Assembly (NCBI GenBank): GCA_964036045.1
Contig: OZ038378.1
Location: 24,975,935-25,039,934, forward strand
Reading direction: 5' to 3'
Length of the DNA: 64,000 nucleotides
Origin: Eutreptiella sp. 'Long Island Sound 2002'
Taxonomy: Eukaryota > Euglenozoa > Euglenophyceae > Eutreptiales > Eutreptiaceae
In this document: piece after piece, positions 44,761-56,025 of the stretch
Layout: each line of letters starts with the position of its first letter
Position numbering within the stretch: the stretch's first letter is position 1
Translations under genes and position numbers: made by a program
Notes under the pieces: model-generated
What the model was told of the DNA's origin: nothing
What the model saw: only the letters and a program-made list of their open reading frames with translations
The model's database searches: none

Positions 44761-45111
44761 ATGCAGTATTTGTGGCATGTGTTTGTGTGTGTGCGCATGC
44801 ATGTTTGGGTTTTTTTTGAGGGGAAGACCGTGTCGCCGAGGGGAAGCCTCAAGTCCAGCCAGATTTTTCAGGGAGAGAGATGTGATGTGCATCATATAAG
44901 CATGCATGAGCAGGTGTGCATCAGTTACATTTAAGTGCGAGAGGGCTTGTATTTTTGTCTTTCTAGCTTCATCACAGGCCTTTGACTCGTGGTCGTTAGG
45001 CACAGCCGAGTCTCTGCTCGGCACAATCACCGAATTGTAATCAGCCAACACAAAGAGCTGTGCTTGATCAAAAGTGTGGAAATGGGTTTGCAGCATTTTC
45101 CATTGTGTCAA
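44740..45111 (-). pseudogene. LINE AP-endonuclease-like fragment
   Basis: Minus-strand frame with FVLADYNSVIVPSRDSAVPN, matching the GDFN.. and D.S region of LINE-type exonuclease-endonuclease-phosphatase domains, then LNVTDAHLLMHAY, matching the L.DxwR.xxP region. The catalytic GDFN Asp-Asn pair is present as ADYN. It is on the same strand as the LINE RT at 34980-38133; the intervening 6.6 kb is occupied by the DDE and Penelope sequences. Either one LINE split by later insertions, or two separate insertions. Confidence 0.5.
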
Positions 45112-45389
45112 ACATTAGCACCAAGGCAACGTGCAGTAGGGATCATCGGCGACAAATTGATAGGGTTTTACTGTCCACCCCATTGTAGAGCACCTACTGT
45201 GCCTGCTACTCCACCTTCGTGGGAGGCTTGGCTGACAAGTGTGTGGTTGTCAGGCTATCGCCCGTGGTGTAGCAGCATTTACATAGACGATAGTGCTACC
45301 CTACTTCATTCCTACATGATTGCGATGCCACACGCAGTGCAAGTTTTGAAATTGATGATTTGCAGACCACCGGATTGGAATACCGTCTT

Positions 45390-45540
45390 AATTCTAAAGA
45401 TTTGCGAAAATATTTTTGTCCGCAAAAAAAAACGCCAAAAAAATAAATTATTGGCTTCACGCCTTACGCAAAAATGGGTTCCGCAAAAAAAAATCGCAAA
45501 AATAAAATAATTTTTGCCCCTGCCCCCCTTTTTGCAAGAA
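45390..45540 (-). repeat. AT-rich TTTTGCG-type repeat, inverted copy
   Basis: Inverted partial match to 38250-38350. It also shares AATTCTAAAGATTTGCG with 38151-38170 in direct orientation, so the relation is complex. Confidence 0.5.
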
Positions 45541-45659
45541 TGCCAGAATCGCGGGAGAGTTTGCCCCACTGCCTGTTGTCCCCCTCTTCCGTGTCTCATG
45601 CCCCGTTCTGCACCTTGCTTTGCTTTTAAGGAATGCTGTATCCAGGATTGTGACAAGTG

Positions 45660-46910
45660 TTAAAATACCGTGCGACGCACGGTAGTGGAATTTGGCTGCT
45701 CATGTGCCCCAAAGCAGATAAAGGGGCTAGTTTGGGCCATGGATATTTGAATGTGGTTGCTGATGTGCCCCAATGCAGATAAAGGGGCTAGTTCGGGACG
45801 TGCATATTCCTTTGGCTACCATATGCGAATATTTCAGGACCGGTCCACCGGTCTTTGCAAACTTACCACTTGGGGTCACTTTAATCACCAACCGTTCAGT
45901 TTAGACCGCTTCGTGCCACTTTAGTGTTTTGGGCTGAAACGTTCATTTCAGGAAGACCGGTCGGACCGGTCGGACCGGTCTTTGCAAACCGAACGGACCG
46001 GACCACTTTAGCACACTTTAGCACACTTTAGCACCTAAAGTGGTGTAAAGCGGTCTAAAGTGAAGCGGTCTGATGCGGTTTAGATCACTTTGCAAAGACC
46101 GGTCTGACCGGTCCTACTGTAAAGTGTTCTAAAGTGGTCTAAAGTGAAGCGGTCCGATGCGCTTTAGATGATTTTGCAAAGACCGGTCTGACCGGTCTCT
46201 GCAAACCGAACGGACCGGACCACTTTAGCACACTTTAGCACCTAAAGTGGTCTAAAGTGGTCTAAAGCGATGCGGTCCGATGCGGTTTAGATCACTTTGC
46301 AAAGACCGGTTTGACCGGTCCTATTGTAAAGTGTTCTAAAGTGGTCTAAAGTGAAGCGGTCCAATGCGGTTTAGATCACTTTGCATAGACCGGTCTAACT
46401 GGTCCTACTGTAAGTGTTCTGAAGGTCTCTGGAAAGTGTCAGACCACCTTATTTTATCTATGTTGCGTGCTTTTCATGTTACACACAAGGCTAAAGTCGT
46501 CAAAGGGACATGGGAAGCACATTAGGTGTTTGTGTGTACCGTGTGTGTACGGTGTTTGGTGACTTGCATGCCGCAATGGGCGCGCAAAGGCAAGTATGGG
46601 AGGGAAGTGTCATCAAGTGCTCCAAAGTGCTCCAAAGTGTCACCAAGCGGTATAGAAAACAAAGACCGGTCTCACCGGTCTCTGAAACCGGTCTTACTGC
46701 TTTTCTTCAAAATATTGTTGAATCTAAGAAAACCATCTAAACCATCATTTCGGCCACCTTTCCAAACCCTTGACCCTATCTTTGCCCAACAAGTGGCAAT
46801 TTTACCCACAAGACCGGACCGGTCCTCCGTCCGGTCTGGTAGCCAAAGGAATATTTGAATGTGGCCGTTGATGTGCCCCAAAGCAGATAAAGGGGCTAGT
46901 TCAGGATATC
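45660..46910. repeat. ACCGGTC and CTTTAG/TAAAGTGG repeat cluster
   Basis: Opens with a small hairpin (TACCGTGCG/CGCACGGTA, 45665). Then paired palindromes such as AGACCGGTCTGACCGGTC recur at about 45953, 46098, 46180, 46303, 46388 and 46663, alternating with CACTTTAGCACACTTTAGCAC and TCTAAAGTGGTCTAAAGTG blocks. The cluster is bracketed by GCAGATAAAGGGGCTAGTT (about 45714, 45777 and 46883). No gene within it. Confidence 0.85.
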
Positions 46911-47510
46911 GGGTTGCCAGTCTTTTTGTGATTGCAATTTGTTTGTTGGTTGTTGGTACAAAGGAGTAAACCCGCGGGCCGAGGGTCTCTCCTGGGGGAA
47001 CATAGGCCCACTCGCCCAGACCAACGTAAACAAAACGCGACCACAGGGGTGGCTTGCCAGACTATGTGCACAACAGAGGAGTTAGAACCCCTTGGGTTCT
47101 AGACCAGCTAGGGGTCCTAACCAAGCGTCTTGTCCCCAAGGCAGGTTCACTCACACCTTGCATAATCACACCTTGTTGCCTGCCTTATAAGAGGGCAAGC
47201 TCATCAACAACTGCCACTCGGCGAGCTAGCTGACTGTCAGTTTCCCGTGGTATTAACACTAGGGCAAACACCAGGTGTTGAAAGTAACACAGCCTCTAGG
47301 GCAAAGTTTTCCCCTGCTTGCGTGGCCTTGCCTTGCTTTCCTCTGCTTCCAGGGCCCATGTACAGCCTTCGTACTTATTTTTCTGTCATTCCCCATGAGG
47401 CAGCTGTGGAGATTTTTGCTGCTGCTGCACACGATGCCGCTTTGTCTGAGTTCTGCAAAGGCATCGTCATGGGTATGGTCAATTCGGTTGCTAGTTCTGC
47501 AGAGCCTGCC
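46910..47510. other. Stretch without recognisable gene
   Basis: Nothing recognised; a plus frame at 47247-47516 has no domain. Confidence 0.35.
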
Positions 47511-47512
47511 CC

Positions 47513-48100
47513 CTAACGTCCTATTGGGTACGAATAGTTACGAAGGAAAGCATGTTGGGCCTGTGGGCTGCGCTGGACAATCTGTCCCACGCGGCCCTCA
47601 GGGTGTGAGTCCCACAGGCCCATTGCAGTGCATTTCACGCAAACCTCCTGTATTGTTATCTGGCACAGCAACCGCTTTTCTGGGTTGGCTGGGTGGCTTT
47701 TCCAGCCCCGCATACCTGTGTGATACAGGACCTGCTTGTCGCGTGGCACATATGCAGGATAGGGGAAAGTAAGTACAGGTCCAGGCTTTATTTCAGGTGG
47801 TGACAGGTGTCTGGGCCACAGTTTATGGACATTCTGAATCAACTGCTTTTTGTCAGGGCTTTCCAGGACTGTCATTTCCTGGACTAAGGCCCAAATGCAC
47901 ATCAGCTGTGCACTCAAATACCCCCCAATGGGTACCCCTTTCTTGGCCTGGCGCATTACCACACCCCAAAGGGTGAACAAGGTGTTGTCATTCAAGTCCC
48001 ACTCCACATAGTCCATCACATTTTCGATCGAGAACACTCTGAAATTTCTGTCGGCTGCATGCCCGACACGGTCTAACATGCGCATACCGCCTTTAGCCAC
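47513..48100 (-). pseudogene. Penelope-like RT fragment (motif B region)
   Basis: Open 195-codon minus-strand frame with SIENVMDYVEWDLNDNTLFT and KKGVPIGGYLSAQLMCIW. These align with FVRFELHDNVLLTLGS and KGVPIGGFLS of copy 3 at 44400-44530, so this is the same family. Sequence then continues toward, but stops short of, motif C. The upstream end is abrupt at about 48105, at a CCGCGGCTAGCCGCGGC palindrome and C-rich tracts. A truncated element. Confidence 0.7.
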
Positions 48101-48109
48101 TGGGGGTGT

Positions 48110-48670
48110 TCCTAGCCGCGGCTAGCCGCGGCTGGGTGGGTTGACCCCCCCCCCCTCCCCTCCCCCCCCCTCGGCTGGCCACGGTTGGCCAGAAATGGCT
48201 GGGGGGGGGGGATTCGGCCAAAATCAAGGAAAATGAAGAAAAAACGGCCCCGCTTGGGGTCCCTAGAGGTGCAAGCCATCCCCTTTTGACTTGTGGCTAT
48301 GTATGCTACTGCATTTGGGGCAACTAGGTTGTGTGGCCTCTTTTGAAGTGCAAAATGACCCCCCTCCCTCCCATGCCCAATGTCACATGCAGCTGAAGAC
48401 ACACAATGTGGCATAGACATAATGCAAAAACAACCATCAATGTCTCACATCGCATCGTTGTGAAGAGGAGCCCCAAACAACGGGCTACCATGAGAAAGTG
48501 AGCAAAGGACTCCCTGCACAGCTGGAGGCAGAATGGCATTATTATCCTCATTATTGGGTAAAGAGAAATTAACACCAGATGGCAAGGCACCGCATTGGGC
48601 TGAAAAATATATATCGTGACAGAAGAGGGTGCAAACTCTCGATGCGGTAATATGACTTCACATGGGACTA
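48110..48670. other. Gene-free stretch with homopolymer tracts
   Basis: Begins with CCGCGGCTAGCCGCGG inverted sequence and long C and G tracts (48147-48212). No gene seen. Confidence 0.4.
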
Positions 48671-48673
48671 TGG

Positions 48674-49500
48674 CTATGCCTCTACCACAGTGCCCTCCTC
48701 CTCGTCATCTCCATACACCGAGCCCTCGTCATCAGCGGTGACCTCCTGATACGTCTCAGCATCAACAACATAGTACCCTCTCCCATCCATGGAATGGGGG
48801 ATAATTTCCTTTTCCACTGCACAATAGGGAACAAGGATATCACCCCTATCCCACTCAAGCACCGCGGACCCATTCTCTTTTCCCTCCCGCCACCAGAGGC
48901 AGTGAAGTGTGATGTTAAACCTTGTCTCCTTTGTTCAACCTTGTCCCTTTGTTCGCCTTTGAAGAATAGAAATGGCCATACGGAGCTGGTTGTTCCCAGG
49001 GTCGCGGTACGTGAGCAATTGATCAAAAATGAAATCGGTTGGCACTCGCTTTTGCTCTTTCTTATGCTTTTTACATATCAACTCCCCCATGTCATCATCA
49101 TACTCCTCCCCTTGGGGTGTGCTACCCCCGCGCACATGCTTTTTGAGGCCATACCGCTTTTTATCCTTCTTCCCCTTTCCAAAAATGGGGGTGGCAAAAC
49201 TTTGTGCCGCTACTTTGGCAGCCGGAAGCTTGGCCTTTGCAGGGGTGCTAGTGTATCCGAGGGATGGGTGCTGCCTAAATTGCTTGATGTATTCCTCCTG
49301 TAACTTGACAGCCTTATCTGTGTCCGTTTGAAATGGATCGGATGACCATGTTAGGTCCAATCCCTCGACCCTTCGTAATAGGTTAGGCGTGACAACTGGG
49401 AACACGGGTGGTTGCATGGGTGCAACCACATGTGGCTTTGCGTCGGATGCGGTTGAGGCGCCAGATGGGATGGGGAGAGGCCTGGTTAAGCTGGAACCTG
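48674..49500 (-). CDS. Unrecognised gene, basic then acidic protein, probably two exons
   Basis: The first frame (stop at 48935) carries coding-looking sequence from about 49500, with PNLLRRVEGLDLTWSSDPF, a helical KAVKLQEEYIKQFRQHPSLG, a Lys-rich KGKKDKKRYGLKKH and an acidic EEYDDDMGELICKKHKKE. A second frame on the same strand (48862-48674) ends in an acidic tail (ADDEGSVYGDDEEEGTVVEA). An intron between them is likely but its splice sites are uncertain. The N-terminal residues read upstream of 49500 are hydrophobic and Phe-rich and probably not coding. No family recognised; alternating basic and acidic tracts suggest a nuclear protein. Confidence 0.4.
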
Positions 49501-49639
49501 TTGGTGGTGAATTGGGGCAACCGGAGGTTGCATTGGGGCAAAAAAGCACGGAAACACGGCGAAAAAAATTAGGAAAAATATCAACAAAGAATGTCAAAAA
49601 ACACCGCACAAAGATGGACATTGCACGGAATAGACCTTG

Positions 49640-51490
49640 TTAGCATGCAGCATGCACTACTCATTAAACGGAACGCCTAATTACAACAAATGCCTAATTA
49701 TACACCAACCGCGGAAAAATGTTTTGGCCTCTCTATACCATACCATACATACAGTGCCAGTAGGGCTGGTTTGCGAGTGGTGGCGCGTCCCGTCTTTAAA
49801 CCCCAACGTGCCATGGGGCTCGGCCATTCTACATCCCCGGTCCTGTCGACACATGTGAATTTGTTGTGCAAAGATGCCAACAAGTTCACACAATTTTTCC
49901 TATCTAAAAAACACATGCACTTGGGCAGCTGCATGCATGCTCGCCGACCTTAGTTGGACACGGGGACGCGGGAACACACTGCAACAGCAGTTGTGTTGGT
50001 GATTGTGCAACTGGCGAGCAAACATCCCATAACCACATCCCGATGCATAATGCAACTAATTACACTGATTACCTAATTCCCTCATTACCTAATTACCTAA
50101 TTACAAAAACATGACAAACGTAGGTGCATGGTGAGGAAATTGTACCAATACCTGCATCACAGAGACATCATCATCTTTATGTGATTTTGAGAGCAAAGGC
50201 AAAGAGGCAAAACGCAAAAATGCAAGGCCCGACCGAATATGTTGGCTACACGGCTAGTTGGCTGGGTGGCAAGGTGGCTGGGTGGGTGGCTGGGTGGGTG
50301 GCTGGGTGGCTGGGTGGCTGGGTCGGCCAGAGCCCCCCCCCCCCCCCCAATCCCCCCCAGACCAGAACAGGCCCACTGAAAGACATAACCGGTTGTGAAT
50401 CCTTCGATGTGAGCGCACCGTGTCGGCCACTTTGCGCACTGCGTCCGCTACCTTTTTCTTGTCCGAATTCTAGTATGCATTGTCAATGTCGCATTCCTAT
50501 GCATGTAAAAACCTGGGTGGGTTCGTGTGCAAGTGTGTCCATATATCTTTGGCACAGATCATAGATGGGCAGCCCCAAATTGGGCAAAATGGGTGGGTAG
50601 CATGGATCTCGCTACATTTGGGATCTAGTGGCCAAGGGTGGTGCGTTATTTGTATTGGTCCAATTAGTACTCACTTGTGGTCTCCCTACTCTGACCATTG
50701 CTGCTATCCCGACATGCACCACCTTTTAACCAAATACATTGAGCAACACACCCAACTTTTTGATCCTGCCATAAGTCCCAAAGCTACTGGGTTGGTATGT
50801 CCGATAGTGCCACCCAAAGCTGTTGGGTTGGTATGTCCGATAGTGCCACTGTTGCTACACCTTTGATTGCCAAATTCAATGTCGGGCTCGACACTAGGCA
50901 CCACACCACACCAATCCACATGCATACTTGTTCCCTACTTCATGAAAGAGCCACCCAAGCAACAAGGCAACCGGGTTTGCGAATTGAGTCCACCAAAGAG
51001 GCACTGTGTTCATGAGCCAAAAGTGTCCTCAATTTTGATCAAGAGGCAACCAACACACGCCACAAAGGAATCTCCAAGGATATGAGCCCCCTGCAATGGG
51101 GATGCTCAACGATCTTTGCACCAAGGCATCCAAAAATAAAATGCACGAAAGGGGATGCACAAGAGTTTGTTTGGCTCCCTTGGGCAAGCAAGGCCTTGCT
51201 TTTTTCAATTCATGCTCCTCGCCGAAAGTAGCGGGGCACGGTGCCCCAACACTCCTGCCACAAGATACCTGGTACCAAACAAAATGGGCATAGCGAACAA
51301 CATAGCAAATTGCAATTGTTTGAGCCCAATGCACCCCACTCCTTCGCACACATCGCTGTGATAAAGACAAAGTAACACCTCGACCATGTAGATTTCCGTC
51401 GCAAGCAAGAAAACAATTTTAGTTGCCTCATGCTAAACTTTGCACCCTCTGCTCGTTGCCATGATCCCAACGATCATTGGAGGGCGATTT
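49640..51490. other. Gene-free stretch with small tandem repeats
   Basis: Contains CTAATTACCTAATTAC repeats (50055-50105), a GGCTGGGT repeat (50253-50327) next to a 16-bp C run, and a 36-bp direct duplication (50780-50849, GGGTTGGTATGTCCGATAGT). No gene recognised. Confidence 0.5.
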
Positions 51491-51496
51491 GTCCAA

Positions 51497-51898
51497 TCAA
51501 AGCCTTGCCTCAAAGGAATCTTGTGACCCTCCAACCTTTGGCATTTTCTTGTCCACTTGGTCCCCAAAATTGATCATGAATACTCCTAGAAGCACAAGCA
51601 CCATGCCCATCGCCTTCATCCCGGTGAAGGTCTCCCCAAAGAAGGTCCGCGAGATAAGGGAGACTGAGATGGTGCCAATGCCAGTCCACACGCAATACGC
51701 AAGCGCTAGATCAATGCCATGTGTTGCAACCGGAAATGCGAAGAAGGAAACGCAATAGCCGAACAACATTCCTCCGACCGGCAATAGCTCAGTGAAGCCC
51801 TTTGTTAACTTCGTGCAAGATGTGGCAATGAGATCGCCACAAATGCACAATGCAAGCGCACCCCAGCACACCCACATTGGCGGCGGACGGTGGGCCAT
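51497..51898 (-). CDS. Small multidrug resistance (SMR/EmrE-type) transporter
   Basis: A 133-residue intact protein with four predicted transmembrane helices (about residues 9-28, 40-58, 63-82, 94-112), the full SMR architecture. SMR proteins are dual-topology dimers that exchange protons for cationic or guanidinium-type substrates. Matching hallmarks: CGDLIATSCTKLTKGFTEL in helix 1 and the following loop, YCVWTGIGT in helix 3 (Y68 and W71 at EmrE Tyr60 and Trp63), FFGE in the loop, and GMVLVLLGVFMINF in helix 4. The essential helix-1 Glu of EmrE (Glu14) is Asp (D22). No intron. The frame starts at an ATG at 51898 and ends with a polar tail of about 20 residues. SMR proteins are chiefly bacterial, so acquisition by transfer is possible; membrane location is unknown. 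Confidence 0.85.
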   Translation of the reverse strand: MAHRPPPMWVCWGALALCICGDLIATSCTKLTKGFTELLPVGGMLFGYCVSFFAFPVATHGIDLALAYCVWTGIGTISVSLISRTFFGETFTGMKAMGMVLVLLGVFMINFGDQVDKKMPKVGGSQDSFEARL

Positions 51899-51899
51899 G

Positions 51900-53060
51900 G
51901 CTTCAAGAACCTACCAACAAAGCAGCGGGGCAACCCCTCTCCGCATATGGATGACAAGAGAGGGGCAATAATCAACCAAACATTGCCAATCAAACGATAT
52001 TGCTTGATTAGCATTACTATGGAGTTCGAAAAACATCTCATGCACGTAAGATGTTGGTGAGAGCAACAACGAGTGCAAAAGATCTCTAGGTGATGCACTG
52101 CCAATGTGTTCATTGCGTGGCATACCGTACCGCTCGTCACATTTGGACACCCATTGCGAATGGGATTCCTTATCACCACCATCAATGCCCTTTTCTCAAT
52201 GCACTTGGGGGCTTTGGAGCCCCGTTGACCGTGTTTTTGATGCTCAAGACATTTACCGATCACTTTGGTACATTTGAGAGAGTCCACACGATCCTCGCTA
52301 CGACCAACTTTGCAACGTTGGGCCCCATCGCCCCAACACACATTTTTTGGACGCGCACAGGAGGTTTCGGAAGACTCGCTTGTTTCACATGCCATGCACA
52401 AGGAAAGTGGCATTCGGAGAACTTTTGCACCTGCTATTGCTCACTGTGCATTGCCTGAATGTGCGGTATGTGGAGTGTCATTCGGCATAAATAGATGTTA
52501 GGGGTGACATGCTCAGATACAGAGAAATTGGAGGGAAGAATTCTGGTGTCGGTACTCGACAGTCATTACTTGGTGACATATTTTCGAAATTTCGGCACAA
52601 ATAGCCCAAAATGAACAAGCAGGGGGAAGGAGCAAGGCAACGAAGCACCACAAGACAGGGATGCTCCCAGCCGCTCGGGACCCCTCAGGTACCTCGGCAC
52701 ATGCAGCCTGGTCCACACGAAGACAGCCTAGTGGATCTGCTCTTTCATTGCCCGTAACACAAATAGCTTTGCTTTTTCGTTGCCTAGCACCTGAGTGGGA
52801 AATGATCTAAGTCTATCTCCGACGCTCGCGCGTCAACCTCCGTGGCGGGGGTCTGTGGGATTGTCGGGAATGGCTATGCAGGACTACGGCTTAGGACTAC
52901 GTGTAGGACTAAAGGATCTGCCCACATCTGGCGCCTGCGCTTGAATTAACTGAAAATGGGGAAAAAATGGAATTGATTTTGTGATTTAATTGATTGCTGG
53001 GGCTGAACAGCGTATTTTTATGAATGCCAGCATCAAGCGCATCTGTTCTACTATTTTTCA
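51900..53060. other. Stretch between the SMR gene and the MULE
   Basis: A minus frame at 51910-52413 continues upstream of the SMR start with some Cys-rich coding-like sequence, but nothing recognisable. The rest has no gene. Confidence 0.35.
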
Positions 53061-53067
53061 GACACAG

Positions 53068-56001
53068 ATGTCAGACACATCATCTGAGCTCAACTACAGT
53101 CCCCTTCCCTTGTCCCCGGCACCATTGGAGGTTCTCGAAGAAGACCCATATGAAGCATGCTCCGATGAGGAAGATAATAATGAGGAAGATGCCAGCATGA
53201 AGTTTCCGGAGATGGGTGCCACCTGGGAGCCGGTTGTGCATGCATTTGCCGGCTCTAGTCACCAAGAAGTTTGTGACCGCATGGAGGATTGGGCGGATGA
53301 GAACGGCTATGTTCTCAGTCGTCGTGGCGATAAAAGCAAAGGCCAAGCATATTTTTATTGCGCCAAAGTAGGCCGCCAAAAACAGCACAATCGTAACGCA
53401 GCCCAATCCGGGGTCCTTCCTGAGGATAGTAGGACGGTGCCAACATATGCACCGGAGTCAAAGGAGGATTGTTGTCCCATCAATGTGTACATTTCTCGCC
53501 GGAAGGATGGCATGCGCGAGGTGTGGTCCGTGAGTCCCAAAGGACTCCGCCTGGACCATAACCATCCACCGCAAACGGCCGAGCAAAAAAAATTCCTTGG
53601 TCCGGTGAATTTGTCCCGTGAAGATGCCGATTTAATCATGAACTTGGGACAAGCCTTCATGCCCCCCCGCAATGTGGTACATTTCATGCGGAACCGCGGA
53701 GTCGAGATCACCGCAAAAGAGGTGCAAAACATTTATGATGACAAAGGGTACTCCTCAGCGCTGGATGCCCATGAGTTGGTCAACCGCCTTGAGGAAAAGG
53801 GCAAACATGGGTGGTACACCCATGTGGTGAAGGATGACATTGGGAAACTATCCCATGTCTTCTGGATGAGCGTCGAGCAAATTGCTATTGCCCGGCGCTT
53901 CTCATATCTAATCCTCCACGACAATACCTAGCAAAGCAATAAGTATAACCTCAACGTTGGCCTCTTCCTGGGGGTCAACAACTATGGGCAGTCAGTGCTC
54001 ATGGGCCAAGCCATTGTCGTGGGCGAAAAAACTCGCGACTTTGAGTACCAGTTTACCCACTGGTTGGCGGCCGTAGGCATCGCGCCCGTGGTCATGTTCA
54101 CGGATGCATGTGTGAAGGCTTCGGGGGCCGTTGCCACCGTTTTCCCCAACGCCAAGCACTTCTGGTGTTACTGGCACATTGCCAAGAACGTGGCAAAGAA
54201 CCTGAAAGGCGTTCTTGGCCACAACACTTTCACTAAATTGGTCCGCCTCATGGCCCGTGCACACCGCCAAGTCTCCATTGTTGTCTTTGAGCACATGTGG
54301 AATGTTGAAATTCTTGGGGACCCAATCTTTTCAAGTGGACATACATATTTGAGTGCTACGTGATGGGGAGACAAGGTGCGAAGCTGGGCACACTGTTTTC
54401 AGATGGCTGTGTTCACACGTGGGATTGTGTCCACACAACGGGTGGAGGGCATCCATAGGTGGGCAAAGGAGGGCCGCCTAACCAAGCGGAAAAAGTTGAA
54501 CGACATTTTTGACGCACTCATGGTCATTGTGGGGGAGCTGATTTTCAAATGGGAGCGTCTGGACACACGCGTGACAACGGGCTCCTTTCGCTCCCGGCAT
54601 GAGACGGCCCAGCAAATTTTTCCAATGCCGTATGTGGCAATGAGGACCGGCTGACCACATGGGGAAGGGATGAGGCAGCCCATCAGATGCTGCTTTCCTT
54701 TGGGTACGACATGAAGAGGCTGCCAGACCACGCATACGAGGCTCTGGCCGCTCCCGCCTTTGACAACTGTCCTGACCCCACAAGGGGGGTGGAGGAACTT
54801 TTTGAGTACGATCTCTCCCCCACAATGGTGGCTCCCGCGCCTAATGCAGCCATCTTTGAAGTTTCCAGATAAGGAACCAATGTAGCTCACTATGTTCAAC
54901 TCTCGGGGCCGGTCCGGACCTCCGTTGGATCTACCACCTACACCTTGTAGCGTGACCTGGTGTGCACTTGTGCATTTCCTACCATGCTTGGGATGCCCTG
55001 TAGGCATTTTTGGAGGGTATTGCGGGACGACACATTCGCCGCTTTCCACTTGGGCCTTGTGCATTCCCAATATTTCTTGGAGGACCCTCCCATGCATGAG
55101 GAGTTGGAGCTTATGTCCCGGAACGTGGTTGGGAAGCTTTACCACAACCGTGTCGGTCCTTGTCCCGTGGAGGCACCGAGTGTGGAACGCATCGTTCCCG
55201 AGGGGGAGGCTGAGGCGGCACTACTGGTGCGCCAAGGGGAGGTCCAAAGAATGGAACCGGTTGCAATTGAGTGCCTTGGCTAGGGAGTTTGTGGATGTGG
55301 CGATTGTTTCGCAAGAATGCTTTGAAGATGCTAGATTTACTTTGCGGACGTGGATTGACACGCAAAGGAAACCATTGGGTGACCTCAAAGCGGACAGTCC
55401 AGCAAAGCCACCCACCAAAGCACAAAAACGAAAGGCATCGGAGATGGCTACCGGCGGAAAGAAGAAAAAGAAAAACACCGCGGAGCCCGACGTCCCACCC
55501 CCCTCCGTACCCCCACCACAAGTCTACGTCATCACCCCGTTTGTACCCCCCTTCGTCCCAGCTTACCCCCCAGTGCCTTTTGCTTACCAACCGATTCATG
55601 AAGAGGGGAGTGATGATGTAGTTATGCTTTGCAGGGTGCCCCCCCCTTCCCCATTCACACCCTCCGTTCCGGCTCCACCACCCTCCGGTATTGCCCGTTT
55701 GTCTCAGGGTGTGCACTCCTCCCAAGCTACGTCTAGCACCCAATCATTGCAACCCCCAACCCTCCCCTTCTCTCAAGCCACTCCAAGTAGTCAAATTCCC
55801 ATCCCGCATCCATACTTATTCACGCAAGGCTCACAAGTGCCATTGTCCATGGGCATGCAATGTTGGCCCAACCCCGGGTTTGTGCCAACAACGGATGCCG
55901 CATACTTTCCCTTGGATCAAATTCTGAACCCTGCACCACCGGCGCTCAAGAAAGGGGGCGGTAAAGGCAAGGGCAAGGGCAGAGCCAAGGCAAAGAAGTA
56001 A
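53068..56001 (+). pseudogene. Mutator-like (MULE) transposase, FAR1-like, DDE and SWIM domains
   Basis: Starts at ATG 53068, just after an acceptor-like TTTTTCAG. Acidic N-terminus (YEACSDEEDNNEED), then a FAR1/WRKY-GCM1-like zinc region (WADENGYVLSRRG, YFYCAK, CCPINVYIS, LDHNHP), MULE catalytic domain (FSYLILHDNT, stop, YNLNVGLFLGVNNYGQ; VVMFTDAC; HFWCYWHIAKN) and a SWIM zinc finger (CTCAFPTMLGMPCRH at 54963). The tail is Lys- then Pro/Ser-rich, ending GKGKGRAKAKK at 56001. Frame-1 reading is interrupted by TAG 53929, TGA 54361 and a frameshift near 54645; frame 3 then has TAA 54870 and TAG about 54942; frame returns to 1 near 55230. MULE transposases bind terminal repeats and cut and paste the element; this copy is dead. 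The same element may include the repeats and the opposing ORF downstream. Confidence 0.85.
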
Positions 56002-56025
56002 TGGAATGCAATCTGAGTGACGTCG

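Noticed and set aside
38703-55283. Genome-wide stop-codon reassignment
   Set aside because: All three stop codons interrupt element genes, together with frameshifts, and one TAG stands at a Tyr position; decay explains them better.
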